Below are positions 1 to 12,500 of a stretch of DNA of 64,000 nucleotides, piece after piece (the first letter of the stretch is position 1; each line of letters starts with the position of its first letter). The translations under genes were made by a program, and so were the position numbers. Source of the DNA: Monoplex corrugatus (lineage: Eukaryota; Mollusca; Gastropoda; Littorinimorpha; Ranellidae). The stretch is from the NCBI GenBank assembly GCA_030674185.1, contig CM060306.1:35815481-35879480 (forward strand), given 5' to 3'. The notes beneath the pieces are model-generated. The model was given only the letters and a program-made list of their open reading frames with translations. It was not told where the DNA came from and did no database searches.

Positions 1-1749
1 GGATTGCTCAGCTTTGGTAGATTATTACAAGTAATATGCTAAAAATTAAAGTCGCAAGTTTGGGCTTAATGTTAAAGTAATATTGATGTTTAGACTGTGC
101 ATCATGGTTTCCTTTCCTTTCCAATCTCTCAATGAATAGTATATATTATGCAGAGATTTATATATTTCTCTACTGCAGGAGTTAAGTGACCTATTCCTGA
201 ATGGCGAGTGGTCCCATATCCTTCCTGAAGTTTTCTTTGGACTCAGGCTGTGCTAAATGTTCAGGGACTTGACTCATCCACAGTCTACTGAATTTTTTTC
301 TCTCTAAACACTGATGTATAAAATAAAAATCAAATGTAATGTACAAAAATCTTGTCTGTAATGTTTTCCTTTGTGTGTATGTATGTGTATGTGTGTTATA
401 TGTGTGTTATGTGTGTTTAGTTTTTAGAAGAATTTTGATCGGATATTTTTGGATAGACTGCAGCATAAAAACATGCAGTAATTTTTAATATTTCAATTAT
501 TGACGTGATTCCAGAAGTCATTGATTCTCAGATTTCCTTTTATATGTACAGAAACTGATGAAATATTACAAATTATTCATAAGATACTGAAGTAGCGAGT
601 CATGACTTTTTTGGTTTGATTTGCAGTAATAAGACACTTGAACGATGAGCAAAATAATTTTATATCTATCTCATGAAATGATTATATATCCTTTTTGTTT
701 CTAGCTTCATTTTTGTCTGTTATAAATACAATATGGGCAATTATTAATGAAAAACTGATAAAACATGCCAAATGTCACATGTTTCCTGTAATAAGACAAA
801 AATGGCTCGTCGCAGAGTTATGATAATAGTTTCATTCAATTCGGCATACAAAAATACATCAACGATCAAAATTTCATGACATTTGATCCTGTCTGTCTCT
901 CACAATTACAAAATGAATGTCATTTCCAGCAAAATCAGCATACCATGCCATTTGATGGGTTTGTTCTGTGACAGCTGTCCCACACATCTCTTCTTTGTCC
1001 CACTAAAACGTGGTACCAAAATTTAAGAAATTTTTGACGCTTCAAATTGGAATATCTCGTGAACTATTGGTCCGATTTGAAAAATTTAAACTGCTTTTTA
1101 CTCAGAACAACAATATCTTCAAAACCATATACATCTTTTAACTCAAAACCCAATTTCAATTTTTCATGCGGCATTGCTACTATAATCTATTGCTCACAGA
1201 ACATTTTTTCTTGAAAAAATACAACCCATTAATCAATTAAAAATGGTATTTTAATGCACTGATCGCAGCAGAAAGAACGCAATTTCTTACCAAAAGTAGC
1301 CTACCTATTTTGTCTCATATTGTGAACTGTAACATGTACAGAACCCCCACATGTGATAACTGACAGAAAGCTCTTTCGTGCACCTTTCAGATAATGACAG
1401 CTAAAACTAGAAACAAACAGGGTCAAAGCCATCAAATACAGAAACGTAAGGAAAATGTGTAGGAGAGTACATAAAAACTTTAGAGGCCGTTTTCTCAAAA
1501 TGGCTGTCAAACAACTTAATTACTTTAAATATACATAACGTCTACACTTCTTTTAGAACAAGCTTTATTCAAATACCAAAATAATCACCAGAATGTACAC
1601 TTTCCAGTGATATGTATATCTCAAAACACCCAAAATGCTAGTTAAAACTGATTTCGTGCTGGGAAGTCACATACACACAAATTAAAAAGACAAACCAACC
1701 AACCTTCTGGATAACCTTTTTTTAAAATTTGCAACTGAAAACTACGTAC
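1..1749. other. WAPL last intron (partial), no gene seen
   Basis: AT-rich sequence. No frame on the minus strand resembles the expected short WAPL C-terminus (a basic stretch ending in a helix), and no acceptor followed by such codons was found. I conclude that the terminal exon lies below position 1. An AATAAA occurs on the minus strand near 1563 but is too close to exon 15 to be the gene's polyadenylation signal. Confidence 0.5.
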
Positions 1750-1845
1750 CGTAAGATTCATAAAGCCCAAGAATTTCTTGAGAATCTTGATCATGGAATC
1801 AAAGTTGTCTTCAGGAAGATGTTCCCTGACAATCTCCACATAGTC
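1750..1845 (-). CDS. WAPL: WAPL coding exon 15 (penultimate)
   Basis: Thirty-two codons, phase 0-0. [20 protein letters not shown] then [12 protein letters not shown] matches human [27 protein letters not shown]. Donor ACG|GTACGT. Human WAPL continues about 20 residues past MNLT in one more exon. Reading through the donor gives 35 unrelated codons and then a stop, so splicing to an unseen exon is preferred. Confidence 0.95.
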
Positions 1846-4719
1846 CTGAAAAGAAAACATGATGCTTGTATTAAAGGCTCAACAAATTAAACGAAAAAAA
1901 AAAACGTGCATATATTTCAAAGCAAAATGAATACATGTGAGAAGAAAGGGAGAAAGAAAGAAACAAAAAAAACCAAAAAAAAACAAGGAAGCCTGCCAAA
2001 GTTTGTCCATCTTATAGGGGAGAGAGAAAGAAACAAATAAACACCCTAATAAAACAGTCCAAATATTCTGATGATCTATATCATCATCTTACTACAATTA
2101 AAAGAAACACACACCTACACAATTAGCCCTGATATGGCTCTAGTAGTCAGCTGGGCTAAAAGCAATATAAACTGAACGAACACAATTACTTCCCTTTACT
2201 CAACACTATCGTAACATAATAAATAATGGTGTGTTCTTTTCTGCGAGTATAAAAGCAAGAAAAACCTGAGCAATAGCTGGAGTTTGAATTTTGAATCTGT
2301 TTAAAAGATATTCACTGCACTCATTAATCATTTGGCAGACTCTACTAGTCTGTGCAAAACTCTGTTAACACATCCGTGACGAGCCACGACTATAGTCATG
2401 AACGTCAAGCTTCACCTATTGCCGGGCCGCGCTAAAAGTCGTTTCGGTGATACATGGTACAGAACTGGATGGCCGCTAAAAACCACTTAAGTAATAGCTT
2501 TATAAATAGCACAGCGAAAGTCAGCATCCTTTTTTAAGTACACAAATTTTGGTGACAATTGGACTTCATTCAGGCCTGCTAGAGTTTTTTTTTTACAACT
2601 ACTGGTTCTTTATTGGAGGCAGGCTCATGCTGGATGGAAGTTCAGGCAGAGGCAGGGCCAGTCACAATAGTGTTAAGCACAGGGGAGAAAGTAAGGATAT
2701 GGGGCAGACAGGTGGGAAGAACACGGAGAGGATCTCTGAAACATTAAGCTAACAATCCGAATGACCTATGCATTAACCCTTTCAATCCTGCACCCTGTCT
2801 ACTAGCATCCTGCATTGTCAACCATGCCAGTGGAGCAAAAACTTAACCCTTTGACTCCCTCACCAAAAACCAGTTTGCTCAAACTTACCTCATTATCTTG
2901 GATCAAACAGCCCAAGAGCAGACCAACGTAGGATGCCACAATGCTGTTCTCCATGTGTTTGCCTGCCTTGTGTAGAGCTGAAAATGGAATATGTTTTAAA
3001 ATAAAATAACATACTTCTTTACATGTCTTAGTGTATTTCAACTCGTTTTTCTCTCTATACACTCACTCTTTGACAAACCAAAAACAAAACAAACCAAAAA
3101 CGAAACGAAACCAAAACAAACAAAAAACCAAAAACCAAAAAAACTGGAAAGGCTACAGGTAAAGGATGTTCCATAATCCTGAAGTCGTAGTGGTGTGATG
3201 TTGCAGACCTCAATTTTGCTTAGAACCAGCATTATGAGGAGAGTGTCCATCTCCTCTCCCACTGCCTTACTTTTCCCTTACTTTGAAGACAGGTATCCAT
3301 TCACAGCTCAGTAGACTGGAGGCTATATGCATATATTAAGCTGTGTGATCCACACCCATGTTAACTAACATAGGCAGACTGGAAGGCGCACAATCTACCT
3401 CCACACCAACCAGGCCTCAAACATCTCATAATATGTAGGGCTTATGAAGGGGCTGTCATAATTACCTGTGATTTCACATGAAGTTTACAGTGACTCCTTT
3501 TTCATTCATGACAAATGTACTGCATACACATGTTCTATGATCTATCTGTACATGTTTATACATTCATCTTCACATTATTGTAAGTAATGGAACTTCAAGC
3601 ATATAAATGCTTTGTATCTTGTTAAAAATCAATCAAACCATATAAAACCAAAATTAACCGACCCCCACCCCCCCCCCCTTCAAAAAGAATATGATAAACT
3701 GTTTATCTTTTTCACCTTTTGTTTGAAAGTTGTATTTGTAAAAAAAACAAAACCAAATAAGTGCACATACACAAACATACACAGCCGCCATGCGCATTAT
3801 GTCAAAAGAAAATGTTTGTTATTAAAGACTAGTTATAAATTACTGATTGACAGGAGGCCCATCCTTGCGCAAAATGACCCCTTCCCTTCTACAAACCATA
3901 ACAATCTATCTATATGGTGTCACAACATTCGAAATGTTTAAAATTTGATGACACTTTCATTATACATTATAAAGTATGTTCAGGAACATTTTAAAACACA
4001 TCATGTAAAGAATTTCAATCAAATGCAAGTTTGCTTATGAAATCATTAACACATCATGCTAATGCATAAAGACATCATGCTAAGACCTTGTTTCTTTCAG
4101 CAAGAAATAATCTCTAGATGTGGAAAAGCCTTAATGCACACCTTTAGTGAAGTTCTCCTCATCCTCCTGGACACTAACGCTGTCTCCCTTTGCCCCTTCC
4201 TCCTTCTCCACCATTCTGCTGCTTCCCTCCCCTGAACACTCTCTCTGCTCTTTTTCTGCGGCCTTCACTTTCTCAGCTGATCGGGCAATCCATTCGATTC
4301 CGGACTCTGATTCGTGCCATTCACCACTTTTGTTCAGGTCACGACTGGCTTTCACAGGAGTTTCTGGTGTCTCTTCCATCTGTCTCGCAGCTGATTCACG
4401 TTGAAGAAACAACTGAAGATAACAACATATTTTAAGGTCAGACCTTTTTTCATGCATTCTTCTTACCGTCTTTTGTGTGTGTGTGTGTGTGTGTTGTTTG
4501 TGTTGTGTTGTTATGTGTTGTTATGTGTTGTGTTGTGTTGTGTTGTGTTGTGTTGTGTTGTGGTGTGGTGTGGTGTGGTGTGGTGTGGTGTGGTGTGGTG
4601 TGTGTGTGTGGTGTGTGTTGCGTGTCTGCGTGTGTGTGTGTGTGTGTTTGCGTGTCTGCGTGTGTGTGCGCGTGCACGTAGTGCGTGTGTGTGTTGTGTG
4701 TGTGTGTATGTGCACAGGC

Positions 4720-4771
<52 letters not shown>

Positions 4772-4852
4772 TGAGTGATTGTGTGTGTGTGTGAGTGATT
4801 GTGTGTGTGTTGTGTGTGTGTGTGTGTGTGTGTGCGTGTGTATGTGCACAGG

Positions 4853-4946
<94 letters not shown>

Positions 4947-7900
4947 GTTTCTTTCATATGTTGAAACATATGAACAGTCTTGTATGTTTTTGAAACATAT
5001 CAACAGTCTTGTTGTTTCTTTCATATGTTGAAACATATCAACAGTCCTGTATGTTTTTTCTTGCCATGTTTACAAAATGACAACAAATAACAGATTAGTT
5101 GACACTGTCATGATAATCATGTAATGACTGTGACTTAAGTGTTTGTTTTCTGATTCCTGAGTTTAAGATCCTCTGTTGCGATTTCCTGTTCACCTGAGTT
5201 ATTAACGACTTGTCATCGCAACCAGTCTTATTTAGTTGATTAAAGGCTGAGACATAGAACTGAACTTATGATGACAGATACTAAACATAATTATTAAAAA
5301 GAAATGTGAAGGTATATTCTAATAAGTCATAACGTGTTAAAGAATTCTAACAGAGCCAGCAAAAACAAAAATCAATAAATAAAACATCTAACAAGTCATA
5401 ATGAGTTCAAGAATTTTAACAATGCCAGCAAAAACAAAAATCAATATATAACAAATAAATAAATAAATAACGAGAAAAGAAAACAATCCAGATTTTTAAA
5501 AAGTATTCTTCATTTCAAAATGATCGTGGCAACCAACACACTACACATGTATGCTTCACGCCTGTTAATATCAAACCTTCATCCATCAGAAAACCAACTG
5601 TAATTCCCTACCTATCAGACAACACACTGCATAATGCACTCTCCATAATATAAATTTGGTCAGACATAAGGCACATACAGCTAATAAAGCGAATATAAGC
5701 CAAGAAAAAAAATCATGAGAATTCAAACAGCACTCTTGCAATCGCACATGTCAGGTCCATGAAATAGAAGAAAGAAATTACATGCTGCAAAGTCAATAGA
5801 ACCCCCCCCCCCCCCCCACCAATGTCAATAATGGTAAAAAGCTGTACAGCTGCAACTCACTGGAAGTCAATCTGTCCTATATCGCCTAGTCAGAAATAAG
5901 TGAGCTGTTGTTCGTTTCACCAATTGGCCATTTTTTTTTCTATTTCATGCACTGATAAGATATTATCAACCGATATAGTGAAGGGGCGCTTAGTAAAAGC
6001 ATTGCGCCTTGTAGCCAGAAATGACATTACCCACCAATCACACAGTAATATCAGACAACAAGAAAAACAGTACCTGTACAAGAGCCTCCACGGCATCCAT
6101 GTCTGCCGGGTAATCCTCTTCTCTGATCTGTGCTGCCAGTCTGCACTCCACCAGACACTGGCGGTTCTGAGGGCAGTGTTCCATCAGGTTGATCAGAAGA
6201 CCAAGGCTCTGCAGAAGCCAGAAACAATCCCAGTTAATAAACTTGAAATTTTTTCAATCAAACAACAGCTTTAACCTTCTGTGAGTATGTGTGAAGTACT
6301 TAAAAACCAAAAATCTTGAAAAGCATGTTAGAGATAATAAATAACAGATGCAAGACTCTCACAATGACAATCAGACTCACCAGCACAAGGACATCAAAGC
6401 GCTGATCTGGAGGCACACACCATTGGATGTTGATGACACACTGCAGCACTGTCTGCAAGAGACCCTGCTCTTCACCCACCCTGGTACAGCCCAGCTCTGC
6501 ACATCGTGAAAAACTTGACACATCAGGGCTCACTCCACTGTGTACCTGAAGCAACTTAGAAGTACTAACAGAAACAGTCAGCAACTTAGTGAATAATATC
6601 AAAGTAAACAGTTGGGAGACTGAACAGACATTATGCATATGTAAGTGTGACAGTGTGTGTTGAGTCTATGGGAGTACAAAAGTGTATGTGATACACAAGT
6701 ACTGGACAAGATATACAAGTAAACAGATAGGCCAAGGAGTGTCTTTTTCTACTCCACCATATGAGAATCAATGCAAATCTTGACAGAAATGTGACACAGA
6801 ATGTACCAAAAATTACCTGCTCAGAGCCTGGAATTGCTAAGAAAAAAAAAAGAGGAAACTTCTAGGGGGTCGGGGGCATGCTCCTCCGGAAAATTTTTAA
6901 AATCAAGACTAAAATCTGTGCATTCTGGAGACAAATTTAAAGGCATCTAACACACTGAAAATCACAATGAATATCAGTCAAAAGAGTATTTAATAAACGT
7001 TGGGCACAAGATCAGGATCCATCATACACAGCAGATCATTTCAGTGTGTTCATACACAGACATATTCATCAAAACTAGCTAGAAGGCTTATCCAAGTCAG
7101 AACGACGAAAATCGTCTGCTCCACCGATCAGCTGTTTTTTTCTTTTCTTTTTTTAAAGTATGGTCGTCGATTTTTTTTTAACGCAAAAAATATTTTTTTG
7201 CGCGATTTTCGATTTTGATTTCCGCGGAAATCCTCGTTTCCGTGACGAATTCCAGGCTCTGCTGCTACAATGCTTATTAAGTCTAGTAGGTTTAGAAAAT
7301 AAGTATTAAGCCTAGTAGATTTAGAAAATAAGTATTACATATTGCTCATTAAGCCATTTGCATATAGGGAGCAAAGACCTCCACTGTACGCTTTGGGCCA
7401 GCCTTCAGAGCCTCGAGTCTCCTTTCTACTGTCTGTCAACAGGCGTTCCCGGATCTTCCTATTCTTGTCTCTCTTCCTGATGTCCACAGAAAGGCAGATG
7501 AAGTGACATTATCCTACTCTCTTCAAATGGTGTGTCCAATCCATCTTCATCATCTTTTCATGATGATGTTAGTCCATACTCCCTCGGCCACACTGGGCGA
7601 GTAATTGTTGGTTGGAGACCATGTTGAACCATAAACTACATAATTATGTAATTGTTGGTTGGAGACCATGTTGAACCATAAACTACGTAATTATGTAATT
7701 GTTGGTTGGAGACCATGTTGAACCATAAACTATATACTTATGTAATTGTTGTTGGAGACCATGTTGAACCATAAACTACATACTTATGTAATTGTTGGTT
7801 GGAGATCATGTTGAACCATAAACTACATACTTATGTAATTGTTGGTTGGAGATCATGTTGAACCATAAACTACATACTTATGTAATTGTTGGTTGGAGAT

Positions 7901-9343
7901 CATGTTGAACCATAAACTACATACTTATGTAATTGTTGGTTGGAGACCATGTTGAACCATAAACTACACATTTATCTTCACAGATTCTTTGTGTGGCAGA
8001 TTGATAGCTTCAGCATTCTGAGTCCTAAAGTATATGCCAAAACAACATCTAAGAGCTCACAAAGCCATCTGTGATGCACATAAACATAGAATTAATAGAG
8101 GTAGTTTGTTACAAGTTCCGGCGTAATGTAAATGGGAAAGCAGCACTGGGAAAGTAGCACTGACTGATGCTGAGTTTCAAAGAGTGTTCATTGACGTGAT
8201 TGGCTTCCTTTACAAACTCGGTGACCAAAGTAACTCTCACCAAATTGGTTTTATTTTTCTGAGAATCGAAACTGATTTTTCACCAAAAATGGCGATGCCA
8301 GGATGTCTCACAATCCTGCATGTTTTTGAATTCTAAAAGCATGCAAGACGATTCCAGAAATTGTGAAATAGTTTTGTGATGATTCAGAAGAAGCTATTTT
8401 GTGGACTAGTATGTAGCTCCTCTATATAGCATGTCAGCTGTCATAATCTGTTGGGAGATCGATGGTCATCCACAGTCTGAATATTTTCAGATTTTGTCAG
8501 GAAGGCCATATCTCATTTTTCTTTTTTGTTGTTTTTTTTCTATGGTGAAAGCTTATGAGTTTTTCTTTGTGAGAAATTCCACAAACTATTATAAATATGT
8601 AGCAATTTCTTACTTAAACAAACTCAAATCAATATCTGAAAATACAACTTGTTACGCCTACTGCATCATTCTGTGTAATTTCATGGATAGATTCCCACAA
8701 ATATGGAAGCTACAGTACATATAGTTTAAGTTTACATGGTAGTGACACAACTTTAGCATACGTAGAACATCAACTGTCAAAAAAGCATCGGCAGTCAAGG
8801 GTTTAATGAATGAATGTAAATCGCTCATATAGGACAGAAGACAGCTTACTCACCACAATCATGAGTTATGTTGAGCAGGACTCGCAACACAGCCAGTAGA
8901 CATTCAAAGACGATCCATCCTTCCTGCTCCTTCAGGGCCACTTCGCTCTCCATCTCATACAATGGCATGATTGGCAAAGACTCCACGCACTGCTGCAGGA
9001 TACTGAATGACACAGACACAAATTTTTATTTCAAGTGGGTTCCCCCCTCCTTCACCTCCAAATGTCCAAACAACTGGAATTCTGAACAAATATGATTATT
9101 TCCCCTGAAGAACACAATAAGCACTATGTTTTCTTATTCCTTTTTCTGTTACAAAACACAAACTTCTGTATTTTTTTTTTTTTTAAACCCTCAGTGATCT
9201 TTGTGATATTTATCTTTGTGATATTTAGACAAAATCTGACCTATCTTAACAACATATAAAATCAGTGGACGGTAACAGGTGTATGAACCTTTTGATATCT
9301 CTCTCATTTTCTCAGAGACTGAAATGAGGACACGTAAAATACC

Positions 9344-9374
<31 letters not shown>

Positions 9375-9427
9375 CAAAAACAAAAAAAAACCCCTGAAAA
9401 TCACTCAAGATGGTGACAAACTTGTAC

Positions 9428-9502
<75 letters not shown>

Positions 9503-12500
9503 TTTTGTTTCTATATTACTGAGATTTTTTTGTTCACAATACACATCCATTTTACAGTTCACTGTTTCACAAAAATCTGTAATTTTCTTTATGATCACAC
9601 AACACTCACAATGTCTAAAAATGGTGATGAGATGGAATTTGTCAATGTTATGATGATAAAGAAAGAATCCTAACTGAAAATGGTGACAATCTAATGGCAC
9701 TCGAGTTGAAACAGTACACTGTCAAATGTGATGTATTACATGTTCACGCTTTAAGTCCCAAGAACTGCAAGACCACAATAAAAAAGCTTCAATGATGGGT
9801 TTCTCCAAGCTGATGTGGGTCATTCAATCAGAACAACTATCCTTTTCCAGGTCCCAGAAGAGTGAGGCACAAAGCAATTAGATTTATCGAAGCAGACATA
9901 TATTCCATCATCAGAGCTATCTTTACAAGTCCAAGAGAAGCAGAGCACAAAGAAATGAGATTTATCAAACATTGGGCACAACAAAATGAGATTTATCAAA
10001 CTGACACTTGTTTCTTAACCTGCTTAGCACAATGAGCCACGATCGTGGCTTTACCGTCCAAACACAATGAATCACGATCTTGCTTCATTCTTATCTACCG
10101 TTGAATACTATCCAATCTATAAAGCGAATACAAATCAACCAATCAGAAGGCTTCTTTTGCGTTGCCTCTGCCTTTTTCCTTTTACACAGTCGCCATTATC
10201 TGTTCTTCAACTGATTTCTACAAGTTTTTGCACAAAAATGAGTGAGATTGGGACTGACCATGCAGTAACTCTTGTGGTGAATGAGGTAAATATGGCTTTG
10301 TTTTTGGCTCTAAATGAACAAACGAGATTTGAGCACACGATGAAGGGTATTTTTAGCACATCAGTCATTCATGGAATGTGGATTATTGTTCAGTTTGGTT
10401 TGCTGACATTGTTCTTCTCATCGCACGTGCACAGATGTCTTTTTTATTCTGACACTCTGTAATTTCACTTTCTCCTGGAAACAGGTGTTTAATTTATTTT
10501 TATTGTGCAGTTCAGGATTTCTACTTTCTAAATATAGGTATATTTTTCTAGGAAATGTTTACATGAGAGCAGCAAACATTAAAAACAATTAGTACCTGTT
10601 GACAAGTTGCCTCGCAGCAAACGTTAAAAGCAATTAGTATCTGTTGACAAGTTGCCTCGCAGCAAACATTAAAAACAATTAGTATCTGTTGACAAGTTGC
10701 CTCGCAGCAAACATTAAAAACAATTAGTATCTGTTGACAAGTTGCCTCGCAGCAAACGTTAAAAACAATTAGTACCTGTTGACAAGTTGCCTCGCAGCAA
10801 ACGTTAAAAACAATTAGTATCTGTTGACAAGTTGCCTCGCAGCAAACATTAAAAACAATTAGTATCTGTTGACAAGTTGCCTCGCAGCAAACATTAAAAA
10901 CAATTAGTACCTGTTGACAAGTTGCCTCGCAGCAAACATTAAAAACAATTAGTACCTGTTGACAAGTTGCCTCGCAGCAAACGTTAAAAGCAATTAGTAT
11001 CTGTTGACAAGTTGCCTCGCAGCAAACATTAAAAACAATTAGTACCTGTTGACAAGTTGCCTCGCAGCAAACATTAAAAGCAATTAGTATCTGTTGACAA
11101 GTTGCCTCGCAGCAAACATTAAAAACAATTAGTATCTGTTGACAAGTTGCCTCGCAGCAAACGTTAAAAAGCAATTAGTATCTGTTGACAAGTTGCCTCA
11201 CAGCAAACATTAAAAACAATTAGTATCTGTTGACAAGTTGCCTCGCAGCAAACGTTAAAAGCAATTAGTATCTGTTGACAAGTTGCCTCGCAGCAAACAT
11301 TAAAAACAATTAGTATCTGTTGACAAGTTGCCTCGCAGCAAACGTTAAAAGCAATTAGTATCTGTTGACAAGTTGCCTCGCAGCAAACATTAAAAACAAT
11401 TAGTATCTGTTGACAAGTTGCCTCCCATCATTTTACACAACTGTCTTACATTACACTTTTAATTACGTATCATGCCAAAGGGGGTTAAAATGGAATTGGC
11501 TGGACAGCAAGATTAACAAATGGAAGGGAGAAGAAGAGGAACGGAGTGAGTATGATAACTATGTGGCTTTGAGTTTTATAAGATGGCGGACTGATGTTTT
11601 TCAAGTTCAGTCTTTCTTTTCTGCCAAAAATCTGACATTTTTTCATGTCTGCTCTTTTCTGATTTGCTCAACTAAAACCATATTTACCACCCGAAAAAGA
11701 CACAGTCATCTTCAAGTTTTCCTCCAGCCACTTTGAGTTTCACTTATTTTTCACCATAGCATCACTATGGGAGGCCAAATATTTGTCACTTTGGCAATCT
11801 GACACATGTCAATGACAATATGGCCCTAAACAAAGTTCACAAATGGCACACTTTCCAGAAAGAACCAATTACTTCCCCTCACTGTTGTTTCAGTAAGGTT
11901 GTAAACTGTCACAGATAATCAAGCAAAACCAGATGTCATCCATTTAAGAACAAACTGATCAAGAGCCAATCATGATTCAAGCTCTACCAATTTTCTACAC
12001 AAAACAAAAACAACAAAAAAGAAAAAAGAAATCATCTTGCACATTACATACATCCCATATTTTCTCAACACATTTAAGGACCCCTAGTGTCACTAAAATG
12101 GCAGGTTTTCCCAAATCAGCAAAAAAATTCTCAAGCATGTATTTTCTTCATGTCTTTACAAAACTTTTTGAGTTTAAACATTTTGAATAAGAATAGCCCA
12201 TTCAAAACTAAAAATGTAACAACATATATGACATATACTGATGAAAAATGAGTATCACCAGCTGGCTAAAAGCACTCTACGAAAGGCAAAGAATGAATGC
12301 TGGTGATAATTAGATGGAGTTGTCAATGCCTGGGGCAGACTATTTGTATGAAATCAATGATATGCATTCGTAATTTTCTTTTTTCCAGAGTGGGTAATGC
12401 CAGGGCCATATCCTTCCATTACTTGTGTGAATGCACCGATATACATACCGAATTTTCTTTACCAGGTCGTCTTTTTTCCAGAGTAATCAATGTGTTTAGA

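Larger units (their letters stand above)
1846..2888. other. Intron with a repeat copy and a MITE fragment
   Basis: Contains one copy of the AAAGCCCAGC repeat family (about 2126-2172, minus) and a MITE fragment (2773-2870). The rest is unremarkable A-rich sequence. Confidence 0.6.
4413..6073. other. Intron with microsatellite and duplications
   Basis: Apart from the compound microsatellite and two small tandem duplications listed separately, it holds only a C-run at 5802-5817 and AT-rich sequence. No gene was seen. Confidence 0.6.

Noticed and set aside
1642..1860. WAPL ending by read-through of exon 15 (VRSFQLQILKK... then stop)
   Set aside because: The 35 extra codons match no WAPL C-terminus and begin at a good donor (ACG|GTACGT) located where the family has an intron after MNLT.
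10033..10049. GAGCCACGATCGTGGCT palindrome as a regulatory site
   Set aside because: A single 17-bp palindrome deep in an intron; no repeat or context supports a function.
10548..11174. 208-codon Cys-rich ORF ([11 protein letters not shown] repeats)
   Set aside because: It is the 45-bp minisatellite read in one frame; the array lies inside a WAPL intron and one 46-bp unit breaks the frame. No start context or flanking coding sequence.
10566..11424. CRISPR-like array
   Set aside because: Units are contiguous with no unique spacers, and the genome is eukaryotic.
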